Below, piece after piece: positions 20,790 through 33,530 of a DNA stretch of 64,000 bases. The stretch is from Conchocele bisecta. Its lineage: Eukaryota > Mollusca > Bivalvia > Lucinida > Thyasiridae. The position numbers were made by a program, and so were the translations under genes. How positions within the stretch are numbered: the first letter of the stretch is position 1; every line of letters begins with the position of its first letter. Below the pieces are notes generated by a model. That model saw only the letters and a program-made list of their open reading frames with translations, had not been told where the DNA came from and searched no databases. The stretch lies in assembly GCA_029237695.1 (NCBI GenBank), contig CM055277.1:40768242-40832241 (forward strand), read 5' to 3'.

Positions 20790-22284
20790 CTATATGCAGA
20801 AGATTGTCACTGGAGAAATACTCTATGTGACTAGATAAATGGGGCTAATGGAAACTGTGGCCTGTATAACGCTGTGTGACTGGAGAAATGGGGCTTATGG
20901 CAACTGCGGCCTGTATAACGCTGTGTGACTTGAGAAATGGGGCTTATGGCAACTGTGGCCTGTCTAATGATGTGTGATTAGAGAAATGGGGCGTATGGCA
21001 ACGTTGGCCTGTCTAATGATGTGTGACTAGAGAAATGTGTCTTATGGCAACTGTGGCATCTATAACGTTGTGTGACTGGATAAATGGGGCTTATGGCAAC
21101 TGTGCCTGTCTAATGATGTGTGACTAGAGAAATGGGACTTATGGCAACTGTGGCCTGTATAATGATGTGTGACTAGAGAAATAGGTCTTATGTCAACTGT
21201 GGCCTGTATAATGATGTGTGACTGGAGAAATGGGATTTATGGCAACTGTGGCCTGTCTAATGATGTGTGACTAGGGAAATGATGTTTATGGCAACTGTGG
21301 CCTGTCTAATGATGTGTGACTAGAGAAATGGGGCGTATGGCAACGTTGGCCTGTCTAATGATGTGTGACTAGAGAAATGTGTCTTATGGCAACTGTGGCA
21401 TCTATAACGTTGTGTGACTGGATAAATGGGGCTTATGGCAACTGTGCCTGTCTAATGATGTGTGACTAGAGAAATGGGACTTATGGCAACTGTGGCCTGT
21501 ATAATGATGTGTGACTAGAGAAATAGGTATTATGTCAACTGTGGCCTGTATAATGATGTGTGACTAGAGAAATAGGACTTATGCCCAACTGTGGCCTGTA
21601 TAATGATGTGTGACTAGAGGAATAGGAATTATGCCAACTGTGGCCTGTATAATGATGTGTGACGGGAGAAATGGGATTCTTTGCAACTGTGGCCTGTATA
21701 ACGCTGTGTTATTTTAGAAATGGGACTTATGGCAACTGTGGCCAGTATAATGATGTGTGACTGGAGAAATGGGTTGTATGGCAATTGTGGCCTGTATAAC
21801 GCTGTGTTATTTGAGAAATGGGACTTATGGCAACTGTGGCTTGTATAATGATGTGTGACTGGAGAAATGGGACTTATAGCAAATGTGGCCTGTATAATGA
21901 TGTGTGACTAGAGAAATGGGACTTATGGCAACTGTGGCCTGCATAATGGTGTGTGACTAGAGAAATAGGTATTATGTCAACTGTGGCCTGTATAATGATG
22001 TTTGACTGGAGAAATGGGATGTATGGCAACTGTGGTCTGTATAACGCTGTGTTATTTGACAAATGGGAAAAATGGCAACTGTGACCTGTATAACGCTGCG
22101 TGACTGGAGGAATGGGACTTATGGCAACTGTGGCCTGTATAATGATGTGTGACCAAATAAATGGGACTTATGGCAACTGTGGCCTGTATAACGATGTGTG
22201 ACTAGAGGAATAGGACTTATGGCAACTGTGGCCTGTATAACGATGTGTGACTAGAGGAATCGGACTTTTGTCAACTGTGACCTG
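20790..22284. repeat. 49-bp minisatellite with higher-order structure
   Basis: About 30 copies of a ~49-bp unit (GACTAGAGAAATGGGACTTA, TGGCAACTGTGGCCTGTATA, ATGATGTGT). A block of seven units beginning at 20991 (GCGTATGGCAACGTTGG) is repeated 342 bp downstream at 21333 with its private variants, so a 7-mer higher-order repeat exists. The array runs into the assembly gap. Single related units appear near 32110 and 58205-58400. Confidence 0.95.
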
Positions 22285-22784
22285 NNNNNNNNNNNNNNNN
22301 NNNNNNNNNNNNNNNNNNNNNNNNNNNNNNNNNNNNNNNNNNNNNNNNNNNNNNNNNNNNNNNNNNNNNNNNNNNNNNNNNNNNNNNNNNNNNNNNNNNN
22401 NNNNNNNNNNNNNNNNNNNNNNNNNNNNNNNNNNNNNNNNNNNNNNNNNNNNNNNNNNNNNNNNNNNNNNNNNNNNNNNNNNNNNNNNNNNNNNNNNNNN
22501 NNNNNNNNNNNNNNNNNNNNNNNNNNNNNNNNNNNNNNNNNNNNNNNNNNNNNNNNNNNNNNNNNNNNNNNNNNNNNNNNNNNNNNNNNNNNNNNNNNNN
22601 NNNNNNNNNNNNNNNNNNNNNNNNNNNNNNNNNNNNNNNNNNNNNNNNNNNNNNNNNNNNNNNNNNNNNNNNNNNNNNNNNNNNNNNNNNNNNNNNNNNN
22701 NNNNNNNNNNNNNNNNNNNNNNNNNNNNNNNNNNNNNNNNNNNNNNNNNNNNNNNNNNNNNNNNNNNNNNNNNNNNNNNNNNNN
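22285..22784. other. Assembly gap (500 N)
   Basis: Exactly 500 Ns, the usual placeholder for a gap of unknown size. It lies at the end of the 49-bp array, so the true array length is unknown. Confidence 0.99.
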
Positions 22785-25724
22785 TTGGAATATCCCGACC
22801 TGGTGCCAGGTCCATTCCACATCAGTCATTTAAGAATAGGGGTAGAACATCCATTAGATAATGAGGTAATGTACAAAGCTGTTACTGGGAAGATGGAATC
22901 ATTAATAACTAAAACAATACAATATTGCATGTGATGTATTAATGTCTTCAGATGTAATATATTTAAGTCATCGGTGCATAGGCCTTGGAAAATTAGAATG
23001 TAAGGCAACTACAGCATATATGTAGCTACCTTGTTTTTCTGCGTAAGTTAGCTGTATACTGGGAGATAACAAAATAAAAAAGTCACCAATGACAATAACT
23101 CTGACAGCCAATACTACATGAATTCGCATAAAAAAACCCAGGTGCACAACTGCACATAGTGACAAACATTCCTGTAAAATTTCGCAACACTAACTAATAT
23201 GAGTGACACACATTTGTGATGGATAAAATTGCCAATTTTCTCTAAGTGAAGGGTCATAACTCCATCATTACTGGATGATTCCGCAAACAAAACCCCACGT
23301 GCACAACTACATATGCTGATTATATAGTTTCATGCTTGAGTTACCGGCAACACAAGTTAACAAGAATTCCGCGGAATCAAATGTCTCGCCTTGTTCCGCC
23401 TTGACCTTCACCCTGGGGCCGGAGAAAAAAAATGTAATAGTCGTATGTTCATCTACATATCATAGTAAAGGGATGTATACAGTTTGATGACTGTAGCTGA
23501 TAAGGTGTTGGAATTAATGATCGTAACACGAAAACTTAGCATTGAAAGTATTAAAAAAATAGAATTTGACCTTAACCCTGGGGCCCCGAGAAAATTAATA
23601 GTCCTATATTCATGTACATATCATAGTAAAGGTATGTATAAAGTTTGATGACTGTAGCTGACAAGGTGTTGAAGTAATGACCAATATCACACAGGATCCA
23701 GTCGGTTACTGGTTAATTTTTTCATAATTATTTGGAAATCCTTACCTTATTTGATTTAAGCGACAACAATAAATCTCAATCATTTCTAGAAGTTAAGTTT
23801 ATGTGTTTATGACATCTCTTTTAATTTTAATTTTAATTTTAATTTACATAAGAAATTACTTTTTAAATCAAAATAATTGATGCTTTGTTTTGAAAAAAAG
23901 CGGTTGTTGTTGTTGTATGTCTGTAATTCAGCCGCTTATTTTTAGTCTCAATCTTTCTACAGACGCAACCCTTATGTACATGCATACTTGTCCATTTGTC
24001 TGTCAGCCTGTCTGTCAGCCTGTCTGTCAGTCTTTTGCCCAGTCTGTGTGTATTGTATATTAATTATGCTTGTTTTGTATGTGTAAGTGTCTGTAATGTG
24101 CTGGAAACAAAAAATTGTCCTCTGCTTATTTGGAATTTTATTCTTGTTTCTTCTTAAAATCATGTTTTGGCAGCACATTAAAATTGTCTCAAACTGAGCA
24201 GATTCCACTGTGCTGCTGAAACATGATTTTATATTTAGAAAAATGAAAAAAAAATCAGCAGGTGACAACAATCGAATTGGCGAGTTCTATCATATGTAAC
24301 GTTTGAGCATTATAGTAGTTGCACAAAACTACTTGTAAATTAACCCAAACCAACGAAATCCACCCAAATATCGATATGACACCAAAATAATGACCATTGA
24401 ATATTAAAATGTGTTATGTAAATAATATATTATCCATCAAAATGCTTTGATTACAAATACAATCTACGCTTGTTTACTCAAAGTCCAAGGGACTGAGGAA
24501 ATAGTATGACTTTTTAGTTAACAAGAGCTATACTATACATGTGTATAGGAAAACATGTAATTGGGATAAATAATTTGACTTCGAGTTATCAGTATTTTGA
24601 TTACGATTATGTTTCCCAACTATACTAGAGTGGGCATTAAATCTTGATACCGTATACAATGTAGTACATTATGAGCAAGTGTGTCATGTTAATTTCCATT
24701 TTCCACCATAATATTATCTTTACATACATGTACATCGCATTACATACCGGTACATATGTGCGATTGCTGGCTGCAGCGTACGCCAAACGCAATCTATGTT
24801 GTATGCCAATATATAATCGTCAATGGAATTTTGAAAGGAATTCTAAAGTAAAATAAAAACATATAACATTAACCGCCGTTAATTCACCCCCCCCCCCCCC
24901 GGAACAGAATTAAAACCTATTCCCGATGTATTTGTTTGGTAGTTACGATCATCAGTTGTCAGGGATCGCTCGACTTTGTCATTTGTTCTTCTCATAACCA
25001 TATTTTTCGGATTTCGCAGCATTCTCGACGATGTGTGTCTGTCTGTACGTCCGTCTTTTTACGTTTACGTTAAAAAGTTTGTAATAGTTACTCCATCATG
25101 TAATATCTTCAATATTACTTGAAGAATTGCTTCAATATTTGGGTACATGCTCCACCTGAATGTGTGCAACACACTCCCACCCCCATTGACATGACCTTAA
25201 CCTTCAGAATGTCGCTGTAACACTCTATAATACTTAGCTATTGTTTTACGTCAAAAAGTTTCTCCCATCATATTATATCATCAGCTAGTTTACATGATTA
25301 GGCTAATGGTCAAAATAGAAGGTACCCGCCATAATGCACAAAGTCCATCAATGTACTATCGGCGTACCAGTAAAGAAGAATGAAGTCCAACACTTTACTA
25401 TTAATGTACCAGTGAAACAGAACGAAGTCCAACAATGTATCAGTGTACCAGTGAAAAGGAACAAAGTCTGATACTGTACTATTAGTGTACCCATGGTTAA
25501 CAAAGAATCATCACTGTACCAATGGTGTACTCATGGTGTACAGTGACCAGTCGGTTAGAAAGTACATCATTAGTATAGTGTCTAATGTGGAACTATCGAT
25601 GTACTGTATCAATGTACCAAATATTATACTGTTGGTACGTTATTGGTTCCATGTTAGTATAGTGATAGATATCATTTTTATCTGGGTGGAAATGTGGTGT
25701 ATCAAGACTATTATGTAACAGTGA
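22785..25724. other. AT-rich non-coding region with repeat fragments
   Basis: 22785-22860 is a fragment of the SINE-like family (CCTGGTGCCAGGTCC). Around 23100-23700 there are two degenerate copies of a ~190-bp unit (CATCATAGTAAAGG-like, TGACCTTNACCCTGGGGCC). 23995-24030 is a (GTCTGTCAGCCT)n run, and 24887-24900 is a poly-C tract. No gene recognised. Confidence 0.5.
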
Positions 25725-25945
25725 GTGGTTTGTTGGGAGCACATGTCCCTGGTTTGGCCCTCGGTACATTTTTGGCTTTCTTGCTACCTGAGACTTGAAT
25801 CCGGTTATACCCATTAAACAAGTAGTAAGATTAGTGCTGATCCTATTATATTACTTTCAGGTGAAGTCTGGGAGTTTACCCTGTTAACCCGGCATAAAAT
25901 TATATTGGCTGGTGATAGGCTGTTAAACACCATCAATTAAATAAA
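25725..25945 (+). repeat. SINE-like element, TTGGCCCTC...GGCTGTTAAACACC family
   Basis: It shares CTGGTTTGGCCCTC, TACCTGNNANTTGAAT, TTAGTGCTGATCCTA and the 3' tail TGATAGGCTGTTAAACACC plus AT-rich tail with copies at 55620, 56190 and 59270. An inverted, longer form is at 31300-31780. Internally deleted relative to 55620-56000. Confidence 0.7.
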
Positions 25946-26140
25946 TAGAATGAAACTCCAAAATAAAATTTCTTAAATTACTTCCCGATAAGCTTACATT
26001 ATACATTTTAAGTACATCTACATATTTATTATCAGACTTCACATGCATTGTGAGCTTGGGGACTATATGTTGGAGAAAAAAAACAACCAGGTCATGAACA
26101 CGCAGTCTTAATTCACATGCATCGCAAGCCTATAGTATAG

Positions 26141-26550
26141 TTGTCACAAAATTCACACCGCAAGTTTGCAAGCCAACTGCAACCTTCTCCTGCAAGCCTG
26201 CGAGCTAATTTCAAGTTGTCACGATCTTCACACCGCAAGCTTGCGAGCTTCTCCTGCAAACTTGCAAGCTCGTCGCAATCTTCACATCGCAAGCTCGCGA
26301 GCCAACTGCAAGCTTCTCCTGCAAGCTAGCAAGCTGGTCGTGATCTTCATACCGCAACCTTGCGAGCCAACTGCAAGCTTCTCCTGCAAGCTTGTCGTGA
26401 TCTTCACACCGCAACCTTGCAAGCTAATTATAAGCTTGCGGTCTATCGGAAACAGGTGTTGCAAGCTTGCGCAAGCTAACAGTTAACTTGTGATCAGCTT
26501 GTTAGCTTGCGACAACCTTGTCGCAAGCTTGTCGCAAGCTAACCGCAAGC
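26141..26550. repeat. Degenerate array rich in GCAAGCTTGC palindromes
   Basis: Four to five units of 54-65 bp beginning TCTTCACACCGCAAGCTTGC. Nearly every unit carries the 10-bp palindrome GCAAGCTTGC or a one-base variant. Open frames here (runs such as KLASQLQASPAS) are repeat frames. Confidence 0.85.
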
Positions 26551-27079
26551 TAGTATTTTGGTTTGGGATATATAGCCAAGTATTGGTTACTTGGTCTGAA
26601 GCATGAATAAATTATCATGATGGAATTTCAACAGATTCTCATTATCGTCACTACTTTGTACAGTCCCATATGGCACCAAGGCAGATCTGAGGTGCACACC
26701 TGCTTCCCAGTTATGCATGTAGAATATTCCATAATGCATTTTGTAATTATGAAAATTTGCTTATCATATGATAAGAGTCAACCAAAAGCCATGAAACAGA
26801 ATGGCAGGGGTGGAAACTGTTTTTACCGATCTGTGTGACCCAGCCTTCCAAATATAAAAAGTTACATTTACTGTACATGTTGAGTGTGCAATAACTTTTA
26901 AAAGTTAGTCGCCCAGACCATAATTTTAGTTTCCGACATTGCTTTTAGCAACCGGATCAGGATATTGTAAATTCAGAGCTGAATTGATGAATTCTCAAAT
27001 ACGAGTAAGCCATATAAGTCACATCTCACATTATGATTACATTGAACATACTGAACTCGGGAGAAATACATGTAATTGT

Positions 27080-27500
27080 CAATGCAAAAAGTTCTAATAA
27101 ATACCTTATAATCCATTAAAATATGTCTTACGGTATTTTAAGGTATTTTAAGGTATAGTATGATAGTGGTAAATTGTAAAAGTTCCAATAAATACCTTAT
27201 AATCCCTTAACATAATTATGTCTTACGGTATTTTAAGGTATTTTAAGGTATTTTATGATATTGGTAAATTGTAAACGTTCATTTAAATCCCTTATAATAC
27301 CTTAAAACAGTCTTACGTTATTAATAGGGATTATATGGAACTGGACAGTTCTTAATACTCCCTTATAATACCGCAAGGCAGTTAGCGGTATTTTAAGGAA
27401 AGTTCCAGAACTTTCCGTTACAAGAAGAGTTACTTAAAATACCTTAAAATACCAGTTACGGTATTAATAGGTATGTTCTTGAACGTTCTAGAACTTTCCA
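27080..27500. repeat. Degenerate tandem/inverted repeat with TACCTTAAAATACC words
   Basis: About four units of ~100-115 bp, each combining AAATACCTTATAATCC with its near-complement GGTATTTTAAGGTA. Because the words are each other's complements, the stretch can fold on itself. Non-coding. Confidence 0.8.
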
Positions 27501-27582
27501 CATATAAGGAACTCCATTTCGCAGGGGTGGCTTATAGTTATGTTTCTTCAAATGATACATTGGTCAGCACATGTGTTTTCCT

Positions 27583-28070
27583 TTAATATAAGAAGATAAC
27601 ATATGGAAAATCATCCATTTTATCCAATAAAGTGTATGTTAATGTCTTGTATATCGCTTTGCATAGGTACATATTCATATTCTCCCTTGCTGTCATGAGA
27701 AAGCGTCTGTTACGGCGATATGATGCACCATCCGCAGTCTGTACAATGTAAGATCTGGCATTGTACAAGCAGACTGCAACTGGTCTCAACAAGTTGCTGT
27801 CTTTATGGAGTCCAACTTGGTCGCCAATGTTTAACTCTATTAATTCTAAAGCTACAATGCTTTTATCATAGCGTTTCTTGTACTGTTGATGACTGGATCT
27901 GATTTTGTCACAAAGCGAAACATTTATTGGCAATACCTGCTCACAAGTGGTCAGCAAACTGGATAGAAACCGCTTTTGACCCATCAATAACTGTGCAGGT
28001 GATCATTTCGTGCCGGTTATGGGTGTTTCGATGTTCTGGTGTACCCAAATATAGGTATGTACAGTGCAGT
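27583..28070 (-). pseudogene. Ty3/gypsy integrase C-terminal fragment, decayed
   Basis: Read on the minus strand it shows LLMGQKRFLS, then QQYKKRYDKS, the GDQVGLHKDS strand of an integrase C-terminal (GPY/F-like) domain, ARSYIVQTADGASYRRNRR and a tail. Upstream, frames carrying EHRNTH-like and SPAQ-like pieces sit in different frames with a stop between, so it is broken. Established: this order is the tail of retrotransposon integrase from elements of the K02A2.6 type. No reverse transcriptase, gag or LTR was found next to it. Confidence 0.8.
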
Positions 28071-28079
28071 CTGCGTTTT

Positions 28080-28500
28080 TGTTCCACCGTAGACAACACT
28101 TACAAACTCAACGCGAACGCAACGCGAAAGCAACGGTTTGCTGTAGCGTTGTATACGTTGTTTAAACGTATAATACGGTTCGTACACGTGTAATGCACAT
28201 TGTCAAACCGCTTAGTTTTAAAACGTGTAATACGTTTAGCTTCAAGGCGTATAACACGCTTTGGTGTATATATATGTAGCGAGGTGAAAGCGTTGAAACG
28301 TGTGCAACGCTTTACCTGGAAGCGTGTATCTATATGAAAGCGTTGAAACGTGTACAACGGTTACACGTTTTAATGACAGTGGGGAAACGCAACGCATGGC
28401 CGAAAACGTATTACACGTAGACGACACACTGTTTGAAACGCAACTAACGGAAACTCCACGGATACACAACGCATAATACTTTGTACATGTATAAACCCGG
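28080..28500. repeat. CpG-rich degenerate short-word array
   Basis: Dense repetition of AACGTGTAAYACG, GAAAGCGTTGAAACGTG and AACGCAACGC words on both strands, in a region otherwise AT-rich. No fixed period. CpG is far commoner than in the surroundings. Non-coding. Confidence 0.6.
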
Positions 28501-28509
28501 AACATTTTG

Positions 28510-30270
28510 ACAGAAACGACTGTACATTCATCTTTTGTTTTTCAGAAACTGTGTTTCACAATGATTACTGTTCGTTAAGCTAACCCACTGGACATTGGCT
28601 ACATAGAGCATGTGTTAAGGAAATATCTTCCTTTTCCAAAATCAGCACCTGGTAGGCAAATTGCAGACTTCATCTGACACATGTGTACTTAGTATACCAT
28701 GCTTACTGTAAATCCCTTACAATTGTCCATTGGCCATTTTATATGTCATGCTGTGTGACTGTTGTTTTTAACAGTTACCAGAAATATTTATAACAACAGT
28801 TTGTCATGGGTAGTCGTCTGGTATATAGTGTGATATCAGAGTCCGTCTCTTTGGCATTTCAGTTTATATCTTCAATTGAACATCTTCCTACCATTTTACC
28901 AGAACATAATATCTTGCGCTCGTCAAAGACATTTCTGAATGCCGAGAGCGCCATTCGGCACGGCTTGCAGCATTTTAGACTCGAGTGGAGTCAGGATTAT
29001 GTGTTTAGAACCTTTCACCTTATCTCCGTATTCCCATACGCCACTATTTTCTCTGCGGACATTGCGTTCTGAAATTGAGTTATCCATTTAGACACGTTTT
29101 TCAAGCAGAATCAATTGTGCATCTTACTCAAGTCAAGTTTGCAATTCATTGCAACTCGTGATCACTGACAGGTAAGTTTGCAAATACTACATATACCTGT
29201 GTATCCATACCCTTAATAAAGTTAGAATCAATGTATGTTACTGACTCGTGTGTTAGCGTATCAGTTGTTTTGCCAGAAACGTGTTTCATTGACAGGCCAT
29301 ATTGCTTCAAAAGCAGTAAAATATCCTGTAATCCGTGACGACGTGAATAGAGTATTTATATCATGCACGTGAGAGGCAAGTGATCTTACTGCACTTTAAC
29401 AGTCAGTCCGTACACATAATGAAAAAGTTTCTGGCCAAATAACATGCCCCATTATTCATGTACAATCAGAGCATATTAGTTTTCTGCGAGAATCAATGAC
29501 ATGAAGGCATTAGCCATTGGCTTGCCTTTGTGGCACAACATAATACAGACCTAAATGCGTGGGTCTACATGTCTCTGGCTTTGTCAAGTATTAATATGAC
29601 AATTTTAACTAGTGAAACGCAATTTGGGAAATCAAGGCACTCATCCCTTTTATATTGACACAGAAGTTGTGATCTCATAAGACCATATGGTAGTCGTAAA
29701 TAATGATAATGACCATGGAACAATACTACCTTTTCAACGTTGCAATTTTACTAGTTTCCTACATATAATTCTGTATTAGGTATAGAGTGTATTCAACCTC
29801 TCAAACTATGTTTCGGCAATCAATCTGACATTTTACCCACATCGTGTACACATACTGAACATGTGCACATGGCGTTTTAATGCCGAAAATGTAATTTAAT
29901 CACATAAATACTGCCTTTTCGACATTGCTTCTACACTTTACTGCATACAAGTTTGTATAGGGTATATATTTTATGTAAGCAACTCCGTTGACCACATTTT
30001 GAGTGTGATTGTGTCAGCACTGCCTTTCAGGAATACCAACAAGATGTAGACTATAATGCAGATGGTGATGGACCTGGTTGAAAGCACTGTATCCATAATT
30101 AAGAAACTCCTGTATACACACACTGGACATTTTGCAATATAACATGTTCGTCACAAACAGTGACTTGAAATTGACTTTCGTCATAAACGTTTTACTTTCA
30201 ATAGTGATTATAGTCTGGGAAAAAACAGTTCAAATGATTTATTCGTGATTTATTCATGATTATATCAGAA
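28510..30270. other. AT-rich stretch with no recognised feature
   Basis: No tandem repeat, element end or coding-like frame that I could identify. An 88-residue open frame at 28806-29072 (+) matches nothing I know and has no visible splice context. Confidence 0.4.
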
Positions 30271-30279
30271 TTATATGAT

Positions 30280-30920
30280 TTTCACGGCAGCCATTTTGAA
30301 AATTAGAATACATTGGGAACAACTCATGCTTTCTTTGATGATACAAAGAACATTTGTTCCAAGAACGTAGTAAAACAGTCAACACAACCTAACTATAAAT
30401 ACATTTTACTAAAGACTGTACGTAATGAAGACATAAGAAAACCTATTTACATATAGGCCATTTTGAAAACAAAATGTCCGCCATACTAGTCATCAGAAAA
30501 GGTGGAACCAACCCAAGTTTTATTCTTTGAAGTATTTAGATGACATAGCCCAAAAAAACAATATTCTATCTGCATTATATATATTATATTGTATACGATT
30601 TCAGGGCGGCCATATTTAAATATAAGATGGCCGCCATGGGACCTGTTAAAAATGAAAATAACGCTGCTTTTGTTGTGTGTGGTGAAAAGATGATTATCAC
30701 CAAAAAAGAATCGATATTCTACCTGTATTAGAAGTGTATATATAATGAATATAGCATTTCAGGGCGGCCATTTTGAAATCCAAGAAGGCGGCCAAAGGAA
30801 TTGTCGAAAAATTAAATGGAACAACAACCCAAGTTTTGTTATTCGTGCTCTAAAGATGACAAAAAAACATTGGTTACAAGAATGTAGCAAAAAAAATGCA
30901 AATCTACATAACAGTATACA
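30280..30920. repeat. Degenerate ~160-bp repeats headed by GGCGGCCATTTTG
   Basis: Four units at about 30280, 30455, 30598 and 30760 share TTTCAGGGCGGCCATTTTGA, then AAGATGGCCGCC-like sequence and CAACCCAAGTTTT. Non-coding. The AAGATGGCCGCC word links it to other families in the window. Confidence 0.65.
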
Positions 30921-30984
30921 CTAAATGGTCGTGTACCAATGCTTCACTACTATAGTGCATTCAACTGTACATATTCCGCTTTAT

Positions 30985-31125
30985 AGGCAACAGGTTGTCC
31001 TATTCGCTACACCACGCTGCATAGTAAAAATGTGCGTAATAGCATTTACAATTCGCGCACTAAAATATAGAAAAAACCTGCAGGGCATTGACATTCATAC
31101 TTCGCTATATTGTTATTGATAGACA
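30985..31125 (+). repeat. Dispersed repeat R1, uninterrupted copy
   Basis: Runs GCAACAGGTTGTCCTATTCG through GTGCGTAATAGCATTTACAA to CTATATTGTTATTGA. This is the intact version of 14857-17770 and gives the empty site for the 158-bp-array element. Confidence 0.8.
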
Positions 31126-31299
31126 ATACTCCAATATGACACGAAAATATTATCACAAACTCACCTAATAAAGTGTTGATTAGCAAAATTATAAGGTCAC
31201 TCACACGAAGCAGAAAGTAAACAGAGCATCTTCAATATGGCGGGAGATAGATCATACATGACTAGCACGTGACATCTATTTATAATGATCGGGGTCACA

Positions 31300-31785
31300 G
31301 TTTTGAGTAAGTGAGTGAATAGGGTTTAACGTCCGCTTTTCTGACATAGAGGTACAAGCCTCAGGGAGTCTACACGCAGACGGGTCAACGGGGTCGAGTC
31401 CCATATCCACCTGTCCAAGGGGGGTAAATCCCAACTTCAGAACTCAATATTTACAATCAAAATATATATTCAGTCCTGAAATTAGAACAACCTGATCTGG
31501 TGCCAGGCCCTCGCCACACCAGCATCATTTATCCCATCCCCTAAAAGTAATAGGATTAGCGCTAATCTTACTTTTATATATGGGGCATAGCCCGACTCAA
31601 CTCTCACATACAAGAAAGCCAAAAATGTACATGAGGGCCAAATCCGGTATAGTGGGTTCCGGAAAGTATGAACCCAATCGTTAAGCCAGTTTAGTCGCCT
31701 TTTACGACAAGCAATGGCTACTGCAGCACTATTCTCAGTATCAGTTGATCCCGCCCCGGTGCCTGCACGGGGCCACAGTTTTGAG
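31300..31785 (-). repeat. SINE-like element, inverted longer copy
   Basis: On the minus strand it carries GGATTTGGCCCTC, the CAGATCAGGTTG-like middle and a 3' end with CGTTAAACCC. The far end holds AGTCGCCTTTTACGACAAGC, a segment I have seen associated with several invertebrate SINE families; that link is from memory. Confidence 0.6.
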
Positions 31786-31789
31786 ACCC

Positions 31790-33075
31790 GAGACGGCTCG
31801 CGCGTAACGTGATACGGACTTTTTGTGTACAGATCGCATCGTCAAATCACAGTTGTGCGTCAAATGAGAAACGCCATGGGATTTTGTACTTTCGGACATC
31901 TGCGTAATTTCAATAAATAGATGTAGAAAATTTAGATCTAGATCTACAATAACTTTTCTTTAGTAAAGTAAAATGACAATTTTTTCAACTTCTGTCGTCA
32001 TTTACGGAAAATAATAATTATTTATTATATTACATTTTCTGTAAATATATTTCATGAAATTACGCAGATGTCCGAAGGTACAAAGTCACATGTCGTGTGT
32101 GATATGTGACTGTGACTAGAGAAATGGGACTTACGTTGATTCCAATCGTCGGCGATGACTATCTGATTTATAAGCCTACTCTGTTGCCCGTCTGATTTAG
32201 CATTATATATAAGTACTATCGGGGAAAACATATATTGTAACCTGACGATGTAAATATAAATACATGTATATACAGACTGGTATCCTACAGCTGTTGAAAA
32301 TTGCACGGTATGTCCATTTTGTCACCCACTGTTGCATTTCAGTATGTCGTTTGTAACTAGGTCATTCTTGTATTTTTATAGTACAGCTAGGGTCCCATAT
32401 ATGTATATCAGCGCTCTGATAAAGGAGTTCTAAGTAGTCTGTTGAACTATTACGTGTAATAATCGTATTATGCATACATTTCGGAAGTACTACTGATACG
32501 TCATATACCCACGTGACCGCAAAGGGAAATAACTGTGGTAAGCAAAATAAGGGGAAGTTTGTCATGCAGTGACCGCTGCAAAAACTGGCTGTCCGGAATA
32601 TGAAATCTGTAAAAGAACGGCATATTCAGATTACTGTGAAATTTGTTTTATTTCATATATAAATGATGAATACATAAGCGTATCTCGAAAACAGAATATT
32701 GTTATATCTCCTTTAAACCCTTTTCTTGCTCAACGTTTAGACTACAGAATGGAAATTTGTACAAGTATGTAATTAAGATTCAAAATGCATTGCAAATATA
32801 AAGTGTTTCAATTTCATTACGACATACCGAGGCCTCAATCAGTAATTTATAGTATTTTAACGATTCGGACGCTAGCAAGCTAGGAGCAAAACCGTTTCGG
32901 GGCAACCTTGCTATTTTTTATTATGCGTAATCAACATATACGCAAAGGTTCTTTATCACATATGATATATGAACCTTTCGCATGATCACTGTTAATATAT
33001 CATTAAGTTTAAACTTGGGACAAAACAATCAAACATAAATAACGAATCTGTTACGGTCCGAAACGCCCTCGAAGT
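31790..33075. other. AT-rich stretch with no gene recognised
   Basis: Includes one isolated 49-bp-array-like unit near 32105 (GTGACTAGAGAAATGGGACTTA) but otherwise no repeat structure or coding-like frame was identified. Confidence 0.4.
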
Positions 33076-33077
33076 TA

Positions 33078-33530
33078 TATATAGGTTAGACACCACCAAA
33101 CAGTTTTACTATATAATTTAACCGAATGCCATCCAATAAGGCCAGTCTCTCCTACTTTCACTATTCGTATAGATGCTGTGGGACCCACTTATATATGACC
33201 TGCAGCCAGTCTGTACTGGTTCTGCATGAACTAAACAATAGTATCCAACCTTGTCATATCCTCCAATATTGTGTACATTTTTTGGCCACGGAAACTCTGT
33301 TTACATCAAGTGACAAACAGGTTCAGAGTTTTCTTTTAAATGCTACACATATGCTGAAAACTGGTGTTAAAAGCACCCCAAAATGTTTCTCAAGTGAAAC
33401 TGGTAGTAATGGATCAAGATATGCAAGCAAACGGTGTCTGTGACCTCAAAACACCCGCACTATTTGTTTATACCGGACTATGTTTGCCCCTGGGCGATTT
33501 CGCACCATTTGGTGTCTACTAACCTATAAG
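33078..33530 (+). mobile_element. MITE, family M2, copy 1
   Basis: Ends ATAGGTTAGACACCACCAAA and (complement) TATAGGTTAGTAGACACCAA form terminal inverted repeats. The ~450-bp body contains GAATGCCATCCAATAAGGCC and TTTTTTGGCCACGGAAACTC. Three more copies follow in the opposite orientation. Confidence 0.8.

Noticed and set aside
20984..22260. CRISPR-like array in the 49-bp minisatellite
   Set aside because: No unique spacers: the whole unit is repeated with drift, and the genome is clearly eukaryotic.
22168..22861. Open frames of about 200 codons across 22285-22784
   Set aside because: They consist of the 500-N gap read as open sequence.
24740..24856. A sixth copy of the 93-bp exon, suggested by GAAAGGAATTCTAAAG at 24834
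   Set aside because: Only ~16 bases match the end of a type-1 exon. The preceding sequence is unrelated and there is no GT donor after AAAG followed by the usual ACACC.
26166..26486. 106-codon frame with repeated LRASPANLQA-like sequence
   Set aside because: It is the GCAAGCTTGC array in translation.
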